From: Porphyromonas somerae DSM 23386
GTDB lineage: Bacteria; Bacteroidota; Bacteroidia; Bacteroidales; Porphyromonadaceae
Assembly (NCBI RefSeq): GCF_000372405.1
Contig: NZ_AQVC01000005.1
Span: 1 to 64,000, forward strand
Reading direction: 5' to 3'
DNA: 64,000 bases
A model generated the notes under the pieces. That model made no database searches, had not been told where the DNA came from, and saw only the letters and a program-made list of their open reading frames with translations. Position 1 is the stretch's first letter, and the number at the start of each line of letters is the position of its first letter. Made by a program: the position numbers and the translations under genes. This document shows positions 26,690 through 34,651 of the stretch, piece by piece.

Positions 26690-27190
26690 TCTACTTTCGT
26701 CTGCAGAGGTTTTCCACCGTTTCCACACGCCTCTTTATTCTATTTATATATTTGGTTGGGAGTAGGGGAAGGGAATATATAGATGGGATTTTGTTTAGAT
26801 GGTAATAGAATATGATAAAGCCTGTGGATTGTGTGAGTAGAGTAAAAGCTACGGTGAAGTTACGAAGCTATGACCAATGCGATGTATTTGCTTTGCACCT
26901 ATCTCCACAATCTATTCACATTTTACCCACACTCCTTTCCCCCTATAATGCTCAGAAAAGAAGCATCTATGTGAATAACGCTATAGTATCCTGTGGATAA
27001 CTTTTAGAGAGCTAATGATAGTGGGTGAGGGTGTTGGGGAATGTGTGTGTAATTAGTTGGTAACTTTTTCGTGATAACTATTGTGATTCTCCAACCTTTT
27101 TGTAGTAAGAAATTAATTGAGAATACCTATTTTTTAGCCCAAAAGTTATCAAGAAGTTTTTCACACTCTATTCACACCTCTATCCACAAT
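26690..27190. other. Candidate chromosomal origin region (DnaA-box cluster)
   Basis: A gene-free AT-rich stretch of about 1.29 kb (26438-27724) contains nine sites close to TTATCCACA. Exact matches to TTWTNCACA are TGTGAATAA (26970-26978, reverse), TGTGGATAA (26992-27000, reverse) and TTTTTCACA (27157-27165). Near matches: CTATTCACA (26912, 27168), TTACCCACA (26923), CTATCCACA (27180), ATCTCCACA (26901) and TGTGGATTG (26823, reverse). Two triplets, at 26901/26912/26923 and 27157/27168/27180, are spaced 11-12 bp, about one helical turn, in one orientation. An AT-rich block lies at about 26515-26660. No gene is visible here. Confidence 0.6.
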
Positions 27191-27210
27191 GAATTTGTTC
27201 ACGCATTATG

Positions 27211-27274
27211 AAGGTCTTGCCGTAGGGCATTTATAGGTGTGCCTATTTAACACGGACCTCTACCGAGGTCCTTT
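27211..27274. repeat. Short copy of the GGACCTC..GAGGTCC hairpin repeat
   Basis: Matches the distal hairpins at 11225-11290 and 38690-38760: AAGGTCTTGCCGTAGGGCAT, then GTGCCTATTTAACACGGACC and the palindrome GGACCTCTACCGAGGTCC. It adjoins the putative origin boxes. Confidence 0.65.
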
Positions 27275-27424
27275 CCCCAATAATACTCCAATGAGTTTAT
27301 TTGACGAATATATATTGACTAAGCTATACTGAGAATGATATGCCCAGCTCTTCAACTCCCTAACAGTTAGTTTAACTTCTTTGTATCGCTATATTTTTTT
27401 CTTCTTGGTAGGAGGGTAAAAGTT

Positions 27425-27503
27425 GAGTTGCAACTAAGCGATTAGCGAGTTGCAACTAAGCGATCGACGAGTTGCAACTCAGTAATTGCTTAGTTGCAAC
27501 TCA
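27425..27503. repeat. 79-bp four-unit element, copy 2
   Basis: Three direct units of GAGTTGCAACTAAGCGA type and an inverted unit (TTGCTTAGTTGCAACTCA), ending in six T (27505-27510). In this copy the units themselves contain the palindrome GAGTTGCAACTC. The rest of 27511-27724 holds no gene I can support; it contains an imperfect inverted repeat, AAAAAGGAATGGGAGCAGTG facing CACTACTCCCATTCCTTAT (27591-27635), which may terminate the DUF3868 gene. Confidence 0.85.
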
Positions 27504-27724
27504 GTTTTTTATGAGATGAGGGTATTGAATATCAGTGGGTTAGAAAATCCTCTACTTCGGTGTTTTTTTAACCATTTTCAATGTTATATAAAAAGGAATG
27601 GGAGCAGTGGTTTTACACTACTCCCATTCCTTATAAGTGGGCTATACATCACTCAACAAAATAGATAGAATAGTAATGAATACTTTCTCAAAAATAGTGT
27701 ATATATAGCCCTTTTACCTTCTCT

Positions 27725-29176
27725 TTAGTGCATCAACTTATAGGCTCCTTCTTGGTCACCCAATTGGTATAGAGCCGTTGCACGTAGATAGTTCTCATCA
27801 CTGGTTTTAGGCAGAGTATTCAGAAGCTCCAGTGCCTCTTTGCTCTTTTCAGGCTCCCACTTGAGGATAGCTAGGGCTAGGTTGTAGCGAGCAATAGGAT
27901 CCTCCTTACCAAATCGTTTATTGGCATAGCGAAGCACTTCTACTGGGCTTTTACCTTGCTGCTCATAGTGATTGATAGCTAGTGCTAGCAACTCGCTATG
28001 GCTCATCAGCTCACGCTTCTCTTGGTACACCTTAGGTAGCTCCTCAGTGGTATAGTTACGCACCTTGTACTTTGTCTTAATAGTAGTCCGGCGGAGTGGT
28101 GGGTAATACTCAGTAAGGAGCGTCTTGTAGAGAGCTCCTCCATCAATTGCCTTGATATCTGCCTCACGCTCTAGATCGGTATCGTACTTATCAATGATTG
28201 CGATCACTTGATCCTTGAATGAAGCAGTTGAATTGAATAGTGCGTGGCGAAGGCCTGCCCAGTCTTCACCGCCACCTATCACCTCAAACTCTGCCGCCTT
28301 CAGCAAGTCTGGATAAGTAGCCTTCACGTGATTCATCAAAGTATTGGCCCTATTGCGTGAAAGTCTGCGGTTGTAATCAAAGTTACCCTCAGGCGAAGCA
28401 AAACCAGTCACCTCTACCTTACCGATGGTAGCTCCAAGCTCATTTAGCTTCAGTGCTTTAGTGATAAATTCATCGATACGTCGGAGTTCGTTTTGATTAT
28501 CCTTGTAATCCTTCAGCAATTCATAGCGGTCGAGCTTAAAGTTGATATAGCTTACAAACTCCTCTTCATACTCCTTCTGACGCACCACCATAGGCTGGTG
28601 ATAAGCCATCTTGCTGATATCAGGAATGAATAGCGGAATATCCACAGCCTTTAGAGGATTGCTATAGTTTTGTACACCACAAGAGGCACATCCCGATAGC
28701 TCCTCTTGTATCATCAGGGTAGCACTTGCCATCCATGGTTCGAATGGCACCTTTTGTGCAATGGCGAAAGGAGAAGCCTTCACCTCCCTCCACGTGCGTA
28801 TATCACTGAGTGCTACCTCGGGGTACACCCTTGAGTGTCCGAGGTTATCAGCTCGTTTGATATACTTGTATCGGTTGGACCCTGCCACAAAAGTAGCTGG
28901 AAGTTGGCATCTATGCCTTCCATCTTTAGAGACCAGAAGAGGTTGCACCTTAATGATCTCGGTACTCTTCAGCTCTCTCTCTGGAGTTACCTCCAGCTGT
29001 ATAGAAAGCTGAGCTATAGGGTCGTGCTCAGTAGCAGCGATATACTTCATCACTGGCTCAGAATAGTTCCAAAGGTGAGTGGATTGCTTCCCCTTACTCT
29101 GAGCACTTAACATTGGGGCTACCAAGCAAAGGGCTAGTAGCACACCACTTAGTCGCTTTATCATATTCATCATCAT
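27725..29176 (-). CDS. DUF3868/OmpA-like protein with TPR-like C-terminus (fimbrial accessory paralogue)
   Basis: A 483-residue exported protein (signal peptide to about 25). The N-terminal half resembles DUF3868, with VPFEPWMASATLMI and a CASC motif. The middle has an OmpA-like peptidoglycan-binding region (VEVTGFASPEGNFDYNRRLSRNRA), and the end has TPR-like helices. It is a paralogue of 52948-54405 (shared VPFEPWM, FASPE, KAIDGG, TYK-LLTE motifs). Such genes usually accompany fimbrillin genes, but none is next to this copy. It follows the DUF3575 gene after 3 nt. Confidence 0.75.
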   Translation of the reverse strand: MMMNMIKRLSGVLLALCLVAPMLSAQSKGKQSTHLWNYSEPVMKYIAATEHDPIAQLSIQLEVTPERELKSTEIIKVQPLLVSKDGRHRCQLPATFVAGSNRYKYIKRADNLGHSRVYPEVALSDIRTWREVKASPFAIAQKVPFEPWMASATLMIQEELSGCASCGVQNYSNPLKAVDIPLFIPDISKMAYHQPMVVRQKEYEEEFVSYINFKLDRYELLKDYKDNQNELRRIDEFITKALKLNELGATIGKVEVTGFASPEGNFDYNRRLSRNRANTLMNHVKATYPDLLKAAEFEVIGGGEDWAGLRHALFNSTASFKDQVIAIIDKYDTDLEREADIKAIDGGALYKTLLTEYYPPLRRTTIKTKYKVRNYTTEELPKVYQEKRELMSHSELLALAINHYEQQGKSPVEVLRYANKRFGKEDPIARYNLALAILKWEPEKSKEALELLNTLPKTSDENYLRATALYQLGDQEGAYKLMH

Positions 29177-29179
29177 TTG

Positions 29180-29830
29180 TTATTTCAAGAAAAAGACCAA
29201 AGAGATAGCTGCCTTAGTAGGGCCTACATAATCGGCCTCACCCTTGCCCTTACAGGCACCGCATGTAGTACTTGGGTACTTGTTGTAGTGGATGCGATTG
29301 TATCCTGCACCTAGCTCAAACTCCATGCTAAAGCGGGGAGTAATCAGCCACTGGTATCCTACTGCCAAGCCACCGCCATAAAAGGCGTCTACTTCGTAGC
29401 GATTATCCTTCATCACCCCATCTTTATTTTGCAATACAAAGGGGATAGAGATACCGCCCACATTGGCTTGACCACCCTGTGCGTGCAGACCCAAGAACCA
29501 GCCGTTAAAGGCTTCGCAGAACCAATACCTCAGCTCTGGCTGTACCATCCAGTGGCTCCACTTTTTGGTTTTGTAGTTCTCTGCAGTGGCATCATTCTCA
29601 TAGAAAAAGAAGTTCGCCCCATACTGCAGGTCCATGGTCCATTGCTTTCCCAAAGCCACCTCCATCGATAGGTTGGGCGTCAGCAGTGCATCGTAGGCGA
29701 GATTGTTTTTGAGTGCCACTGTCTGTGCCTCAGCACGATACGAAGTGGATACTCCGATAAGTAGCACTGCCACTCCCAAAATTAGTCTCTGAAGGAGTAG
29801 GGTACTACTTGATTGACATCTATTGCTCAT
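29180..29830 (-). CDS. DUF3575 family outer-membrane protein
   Basis: A beta-barrel-like exported protein of about 216 residues. DUF3575 signatures are ALKNNLAYDALLTPNLSMEV, HWMVQPELRYWFCEAFNGWF and the Cys pair TTCGAC; it ends VFFLK. ATG at 29830 is chosen because GAGGA sits about 9 nt upstream; the longer frame would use a TTG. It is paralogous to 52351-52938, which also precedes a DUF3868 gene. Confidence 0.8.
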   Translation of the reverse strand: MSNRCQSSSTLLLQRLILGVAVLLIGVSTSYRAEAQTVALKNNLAYDALLTPNLSMEVALGKQWTMDLQYGANFFFYENDATAENYKTKKWSHWMVQPELRYWFCEAFNGWFLGLHAQGGQANVGGISIPFVLQNKDGVMKDNRYEVDAFYGGGLAVGYQWLITPRFSMEFELGAGYNRIHYNKYPSTTCGACKGKGEADYVGPTKAAISLVFFLK

Positions 29831-29976
29831 AGTATGTATCCTCAAAAATTAAAAATATCTACAGACCCTTTGCCCCCACTCACTTCAGAAGTAACAATAT
29901 GATTTAGTGAATAGCGACTTAAAGTCCTATTATTATCTTTGCAAATATACAAAAAGCATACGATATACAAAAAACT

Positions 29977-30006
29977 CCCCTTCAGACTATTATAAGTCCG
30001 AAGGGG
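29977..30006. terminator. Bidirectional terminator between the vor operon and the DUF3575 gene
   Basis: CCCCTTCAGACT pairs with AGTCCGAAGGGG (11 of 12), loop of 6 nt. It is flanked by six A on the left (T-run for the minus strand) and by CTTTTT on the right. It lies 30 bp after the last vor gene and should end that operon. Confidence 0.85.
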
Positions 30007-30035
30007 GCTTTTTACTTACTCTACAGGGGTGAGCT

Positions 30036-30596
30036 TTACTTAGCTACACGCTCCTGTACTACAATCTCCATACCTCTTTTGAGGGCATCGAGGTTGAGTG
30101 GGATCAACTTGTGGTGGCGCTCAGGAAGACTCTTCTTGAGACCCGCCTCAATATTATTGATATCCACCATTGGGGCTACCTTAAGCAGACCACCCAATAC
30201 GATGATGTTAAATACCTTGGTATTATTCATCTTTACACTCTCGTCCACGGCATCTACGCGGAATACATTGATATCATCACGCTCAGGTACGTGGGAGACA
30301 CCGTTGCTATCATAGAGGACGATTCCACCCTTCTTTACCATAGGTAGGAACTTATCCATGGATGGCTGATTGAGCACAATCGCTACATCATACTCATTGA
30401 GGATAGGCGAACTGATCCCCTCCTCGCTGATAATCACCGTCACGTTGGCAGTACCACCACGCTGCTCAGGGCCATAAGATGGCATCCAGCTCACCTCTTT
30501 GCCACCCATTAGTCCTGAGTAGGCAAGGATCTTACCCATAGAGAGGACTCCTTGTCCTCCAAATCCCGAAATAACTATCTCGTAACTCTTTTTCAT
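30036..30596 (-). CDS. 2-oxoacid:ferredoxin oxidoreductase, gamma subunit
   Basis: A 186-residue gamma-type subunit of a CoA-acylating 2-oxoacid:ferredoxin oxidoreductase. The N-terminal SGFGGQGVLSMGKILAYSG is the family signature, followed by MPSYGPEQRGGTANVTV. In anaerobes these complexes oxidise 2-oxoacids such as 2-oxoisovalerate or 2-oxoglutarate to acyl-CoA and reduce ferredoxin. Last gene of a five-gene operon; its ATG is 21 nt after the beta subunit. Confidence 0.92.
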   Translation of the reverse strand: MKKSYEIVISGFGGQGVLSMGKILAYSGLMGGKEVSWMPSYGPEQRGGTANVTVIISEEGISSPILNEYDVAIVLNQPSMDKFLPMVKKGGIVLYDSNGVSHVPERDDINVFRVDAVDESVKMNNTKVFNIIVLGGLLKVAPMVDINNIEAGLKKSLPERHHKLIPLNLDALKRGMEIVVQERVAK

Positions 30597-30617
30597 CTCG
30601 CTTATCGATTTAATGGG

Positions 30618-31415
30618 TTAAATATCTTTGAGGTCTCCGAGTGGATACTGTGGGAACATATTCTCCTCCAGCCACTTATTAGATTGCTCTGGGCTCTTCT
30701 TCCAGCCACTATTGCAGGTAGATACTATCTCAATGATAGAGGTACCCTTGCGATTCATAGAGTTGTTAAATCCCTTCAGGATCGCCTTCTTTGCCTTGCG
30801 GATATTACCTGGAGTGTGCACACTCTGGCGAGTGACGTAGCATACACCTGGTAGCTCCTTGAGGAGGTTGGTGATATTGAGTGGGTAGCCATTCAGCTCC
30901 ACATTACGCCCAGCAGGGCAAGTGGTGGTAGGCATACCTACTAGGGTAGTAGGAGCCATCTGACCGCCTGTCATACCGTAGATAGCGTTGTTGATAAAGA
31001 TAATGGTGATATTCTCACCACGGTTAGCAGCATGAATGGTCTCGGCAGTACCGATAGCAGCAAGGTCGCCATCACCTTGGTAGGTAAATACCAAGTGGTC
31101 AGGATTCAGGCGCTTGATAGCGGTAGCAAGTGCAGGTGCACGTCCGTGAGCTGCCTCCTGAAAGTCTACATCTATATAGTTGTAGGCAAATACCGCACAC
31201 CCCACAGGGGCTACACCTACGGTGCGGTCCTTCATTCCCATCTCCTCTATAGACTCAGCTACCAGCTTATGTACCACGCCGTGGCTACAGCCAGGGCAGT
31301 AGTGCATCACCGCATCGGTGAGTAGCTTTGGTCTCTCGTATACTAGGTTTTCGGGCTTTACTAGCTGTGATACATCCACAGAGGTCTCGCCCATTATCTG
31401 TTGTTTGATTTCCAT
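30618..31415 (-). CDS. 2-oxoacid:ferredoxin oxidoreductase, beta (TPP) subunit
   Basis: A 265-residue thiamine-diphosphate-binding subunit. Motifs include YCPGCSHGVVH, GDGDLAAIGTAE and NNAIYGMTGGQMAPTT (TPP and Mg2+ binding). It works with the alpha subunit VorB at 31712-32791. The substrate cannot be told from sequence alone: Bacteroidales use close relatives for branched-chain 2-oxoacids and for 2-oxoglutarate. Confidence 0.93.
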   Translation of the reverse strand: MEIKQQIMGETSVDVSQLVKPENLVYERPKLLTDAVMHYCPGCSHGVVHKLVAESIEEMGMKDRTVGVAPVGCAVFAYNYIDVDFQEAAHGRAPALATAIKRLNPDHLVFTYQGDGDLAAIGTAETIHAANRGENITIIFINNAIYGMTGGQMAPTTLVGMPTTTCPAGRNVELNGYPLNITNLLKELPGVCYVTRQSVHTPGNIRKAKKAILKGFNNSMNRKGTSIIEIVSTCNSGWKKSPEQSNKWLEENMFPQYPLGDLKDI

Positions 31416-31437
31416 AATTATCTATCTATTTAATAGG

Positions 31438-31698
31438 TCAAATATCCTTTTTAGAGATCTCATTCTCTAGCGATTGCTTTCTCTCCTTACGTAGCTTACG
31501 CTTCATATAGTAGCGCCGGCCGTATTGAAAAAGGCGAAGCACCACTGCCACCCCACCCACATATAGAAATATAGTGCGGTCGGAGATGGTAAAGAAGATC
31601 ACAAAGGCAGCGACTGCCACGAGCATAAATAGCACCGTGAGTAGCTGGTCTATACTATCGCTAACGTACATCGGTTGGTGGTCTCTAAAAAAGGTCAC
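31438..31698 (-). CDS. Small two-helix membrane protein inside the vor operon
   Basis: An 86-residue protein with two hydrophobic helices (about 17-38 and 43-58) and a strongly basic C-terminus (RRYYMKRKLRKERKQ). It lies between the alpha and beta subunit genes with short gaps (13 and 22 nt), so it is co-transcribed. I do not recognise a family. A membrane tether for the oxidoreductase is a guess from position only. Confidence 0.7.
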   Translation of the reverse strand: MTFFRDHQPMYVSDSIDQLLTVLFMLVAVAAFVIFFTISDRTIFLYVGGVAVVLRLFQYGRRYYMKRKLRKERKQSLENEISKKDI

Positions 31699-31711
31699 TT
31701 ATCCAATATGA

Positions 31712-32791
31712 TTACCAGCCAAAGCTCTTAGCCATAGCCTCCTTGATCTCGCCTGGGGCAAAGATCATACCACCCATACGACCGTAGTGATATACAGGGC
31801 ACTTGCCATTAACGGCAAGGCGTACATCCTCTACCATCTGGCCAGCATTGAGCTCTACACTGATAAAGCCCTTAGCCTTCTGTGCTAGCTCAGCGATACG
31901 CTTAGTGGGGAATGGCCAAAGGGTGATTGGGCGGATCAATCCTACCTTCTTACCCTCAGCTCTACAGAGTTCTACCACCTTCTGAGCGATACGGCTACTA
32001 GAGCCAAAGGCCACGATGATATACTCAGCATCCTCCGTTTGGATCTCCTCATAGCGTACCTCCTTCTCCTCCATCTCGCGGTACTTAGCCTGGAAGCGGT
32101 GGTTATTCTCCTCCATCACTTGCGACTGCAGCTCCAGAGAGGTGACAATAGCTCTATGATCACCATCGTGACCGATCGTTGCCCACTTATAATTCTTACG
32201 GATCTCCTCCTCCGTCATACGAGGCTTCTGCTCAGGGAGGTGAACCTTCTCCATCATCTGTCCGATCACTCCATCCGAAAGGATCATCACAGGGTTGCGA
32301 TACTTAAAGGCGAGGTCAAATCCGAGGCCTACAAAGTCGGTCATCTCCTGTACCGAGTTGGGGGCAAGTACTAGGAAGTGGTAGTCGCCATGACCGCCAC
32401 CCTTAGTAGCTTGGAAGTAGTCACCTTGGCTAGGCTGGATAGTACCCAGACCAGGGCCACCACGCATCACGTTGGCCACGACGCAAGGAAGCTCGGCACC
32501 AGCCAAGTAGCTAGCCCCCTCCTGCATCAAGCTCCAGCCTGGGCTAGAGGTAGTGGTCATCACACGCTTACCGCAGGCAGCACCACCATACACCATATTA
32601 ATAGAGGAGATCTCACTCTCCGCCTGAAGCACCACCATACCGGTGGTCTCCCAAGGAGCCTGCTCCATCAAGCACTCCAATACCTCACTCTGTGGGGTGA
32701 TAGGATACCCGAAGTATCCATCCGCACCAGCACGGATCGCACCGATGGCTAGTGCCTCATTACCTTTCAATAGTTTTGCTTCTTTTTCCAT
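31712..32791 (-). CDS. vorB: 2-oxoacid:ferredoxin oxidoreductase, alpha subunit (VorB-type)
   Basis: A 359-residue alpha subunit, complete in length. Features: KLLKGNEALAIGAIRAGADG at the start, the YPITPQSEV motif, TSSPGWSLMQEG, and a C-terminal Rossmann-like region (GLIRPITLWPFP). It makes the catalytic dimer with the beta subunit. The annotation VorB (2-oxoisovalerate) follows the usual naming in Bacteroidales; the actual substrate is unproven. Confidence 0.9.
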   Translation of the reverse strand: MEKEAKLLKGNEALAIGAIRAGADGYFGYPITPQSEVLECLMEQAPWETTGMVVLQAESEISSINMVYGGAACGKRVMTTTSSPGWSLMQEGASYLAGAELPCVVANVMRGGPGLGTIQPSQGDYFQATKGGGHGDYHFLVLAPNSVQEMTDFVGLGFDLAFKYRNPVMILSDGVIGQMMEKVHLPEQKPRMTEEEIRKNYKWATIGHDGDHRAIVTSLELQSQVMEENNHRFQAKYREMEEKEVRYEEIQTEDAEYIIVAFGSSSRIAQKVVELCRAEGKKVGLIRPITLWPFPTKRIAELAQKAKGFISVELNAGQMVEDVRLAVNGKCPVYHYGRMGGMIFAPGEIKEAMAKSFGW

Positions 32792-32824
32792 ACTTTTCTT
32801 ATAGGTTAATGTCTACTTCGTTAG

Positions 32825-33055
32825 TTACTTCTTAGCTCTATAGACTGTGATACATGCGTCGGGGCATACTAGCCCGCAATTGGCACACCCGATACAATTC
32901 TCGGGATTAGCCATATAAGAGAAGTGATACCCTTTGTCGTTGATCTCGACAGGGTGCATTGCTAGGGTACCTGTCGGGCAAGCCACGGCACAGAGGTTAC
33001 ACCCCTTGCAGCGAACTTGGTCGATCACCACGGTCCCTTTTACTGTCTTAGTCAT
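32825..33055 (-). CDS. 2-oxoacid:ferredoxin oxidoreductase, delta (2[4Fe-4S] ferredoxin) subunit
   Basis: A 76-residue ferredoxin-like subunit with two CxxCxxCxxxCP clusters (CKGCNLCAVACP and CIGCANCGLVCP). It passes electrons from the TPP site to free ferredoxin. First gene of the vor operon, with its own promoter about 58 nt upstream. Confidence 0.94.
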   Translation of the reverse strand: MTKTVKGTVVIDQVRCKGCNLCAVACPTGTLAMHPVEINDKGYHFSYMANPENCIGCANCGLVCPDACITVYRAKK

Positions 33056-33118
33056 GTGGTTTTGGTTTTTAAGTGTTATTATATTCAGTTAGGTTGTACT
33101 CGTATTGCTACGTCTTCC

Positions 33119-33151
33119 CAAAGTTACAAAAAGGTTGTCACATTTACCAAA
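33119..33151 (-). promoter_or_regulatory. Promoter of the vor operon
   Basis: Minus strand: TTTG (33151-33148), 21 nt, TAACTTTG (33126-33119). Predicted start near 33112, leader about 57 nt. On the other strand a lone TACCTTTG (33173-33180) may serve murF, but no -33 box precedes it. Confidence 0.7.
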
Positions 33152-33235
33152 TATCAGCCCAATTATTTTTAGTACCTTTGACCTATAGAATGAATAAAAG
33201 GTGGTCATATAGGTTGTCCGACCCGATTAAGCGTC

Positions 33236-33262
33236 TGTGATTGGGATGGGATTCGAACCCAT
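33236..33262 (-). other. tRNA 3'-end-like remnant (T arm plus acceptor strand)
   Basis: The minus strand reads ATGGGTTCGAATCCCAT (33262-33246), a perfect 5-bp T stem with a 7-nt TTCGAAT loop, then CCCAATC and ACA, like an acceptor 3' strand. No matching 5' acceptor strand (GATTGGG), D arm or anticodon arm is found upstream, so it is not a whole tRNA gene. It lies between inverted copies of TTGTCCGACC (33213-33222 and 33278-33287). Confidence 0.55.
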
Positions 33263-33310
33263 AAACCATCCACAAAAGGTCGGACAAAACGATAAGATAT
33301 AGATAATATA

Positions 33311-34645
33311 ATGGAGAGAAGTAAGATAGAAGAGCTGTATAGGTGTTACCTCGAGTGTGGTATGGAGGTCTCCACCGACAGTCGCAGAGTAGGGGAGGGG
33401 GTGCTATTTTTCGCTCTGGTGGGCGACCGCTTTGATGGCAATGAATATGCCCTCTCGGCCCTCGAGAAGGGGGCGAAGTTTGCGGTGGTCTCTCGCCCCG
33501 AGCTGGCAGAGCGGGAGCCTAGATGCCTACTGGTAGAGGATACCCTTGTGGCACTTCAAGCCCTCGCCAGCCACCACCGCGACCAATATCCACACCTTAA
33601 GGTGCTAGGGATCACCGGTACCAATGGCAAGACTACCACTAAGGAGCTCACCGCAACGATCCTGACCCACGCCGAGGTGCCGACCCTCTACACTGAGGGC
33701 AATCTCAATAACCACATCGGCGTACCGATCACCCTCCTACGACTTCGCCCCGAGCATCAGGTGGCAATCATCGAGATGGGTGCCAGTAAACGTGGTGATA
33801 TCAAGGAATTGGTAGAGATTGCCCACCCCTCGGTAGGCGTCATCACCAACGTAGGGCGAGCCCATCTCGAGGGCTTCGGTTCGCAACAAGGTATCCTAGA
33901 GACGAAGAGCGAACTCTTTGATTACCTTTTGGCACATCACGGCAAGATCATCCTCAATATGGACGACCCACTCCTACGGGAGCGGTGGCAAGGGAGCGAA
34001 AGCATCGGCTTCGGCATCACCACGCACTCCACAATACAAGGGGCTGAGGTGGCGTGCAACCCATATCTCAAGATGAAGCTGCTTATCCATGGCGAGTGCC
34101 AGCACATCACCTCGCAATTGGTGGGCAAATACAACGCCTACAACATTTTGGCCGCCACCGCTCTTGCCACAAGCTGTGGTATCTCCGCAGAAAAAGTGGC
34201 TGAGGCGATTGCCTCTTACCACCCTTCCAACCACCGTTCGCAGTTGGTGGTGGGGCAAAAAGGACGTCAAATCATTGCCGATGCCTACAATGCCAATCCC
34301 TCCAGTATGATGGAGGCACTCGAGAATATCTTGGCACAGCACTCCGCCCACAAGCTGGTGCTTCTCGGCGATATGCGAGAGCTGGGGCAAGATAGCCTAG
34401 CGGAGCACCAAAGTATAATAGATTGGCTCACCCACCACCCCGAGATCACCCCACTTCTTTGTGGCGAAGAGTTTGCCAAAGTGGCTCAGGAGGGGATGCA
34501 GCACTTCCCCACCAATAGCGACCTAGAGCACCACTTACAGGAGATCAAAGAGCTTCCTTCCGACCTCGTTATCCTGGTCAAAGGGTCCAATGGGATAGGG
34601 CTAGAGAAGCTCCTACCACTACTTGAAACGATGATCAATAGTTAA
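33311..34645 (+). CDS. murF: UDP-N-acetylmuramoyl-tripeptide--D-alanyl-D-alanine ligase
   Basis: A 444-residue Mur ligase that adds D-Ala-D-Ala to the UDP-MurNAc tripeptide, the last cytoplasmic step of peptidoglycan precursor synthesis. Three domains are visible: substrate-binding N-terminal domain (STDSRRV...FFALVGDRFDGN), central ATPase with P-loop GITGTNGKTTTKE near residue 100 plus EGNLNNHIGVP and IIEMGAS, and a C-terminal domain (ADAYNANPSSM). First gene on the plus strand after the strand switch; zupT follows after 6 nt. Confidence 0.95.
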   Translation: MERSKIEELYRCYLECGMEVSTDSRRVGEGVLFFALVGDRFDGNEYALSALEKGAKFAVVSRPELAEREPRCLLVEDTLVALQALASHHRDQYPHLKVLGITGTNGKTTTKELTATILTHAEVPTLYTEGNLNNHIGVPITLLRLRPEHQVAIIEMGASKRGDIKELVEIAHPSVGVITNVGRAHLEGFGSQQGILETKSELFDYLLAHHGKIILNMDDPLLRERWQGSESIGFGITTHSTIQGAEVACNPYLKMKLLIHGECQHITSQLVGKYNAYNILAATALATSCGISAEKVAEAIASYHPSNHRSQLVVGQKGRQIIADAYNANPSSMMEALENILAQHSAHKLVLLGDMRELGQDSLAEHQSIIDWLTHHPEITPLLCGEEFAKVAQEGMQHFPTNSDLEHHLQEIKELPSDLVILVKGSNGIGLEKLLPLLETMINS

Positions 34646-34651
34646 AAGCCT

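Noticed and set aside
26812-27000. 62-codon frame in the candidate origin region
   Set aside because: No motif or ribosome-binding site, and it runs through the DnaA-box cluster.
33240-33310. Possible tRNA gene on the minus strand
   Set aside because: Only the T arm and acceptor 3' strand are recognisable; no D arm, anticodon arm or 5' acceptor strand.
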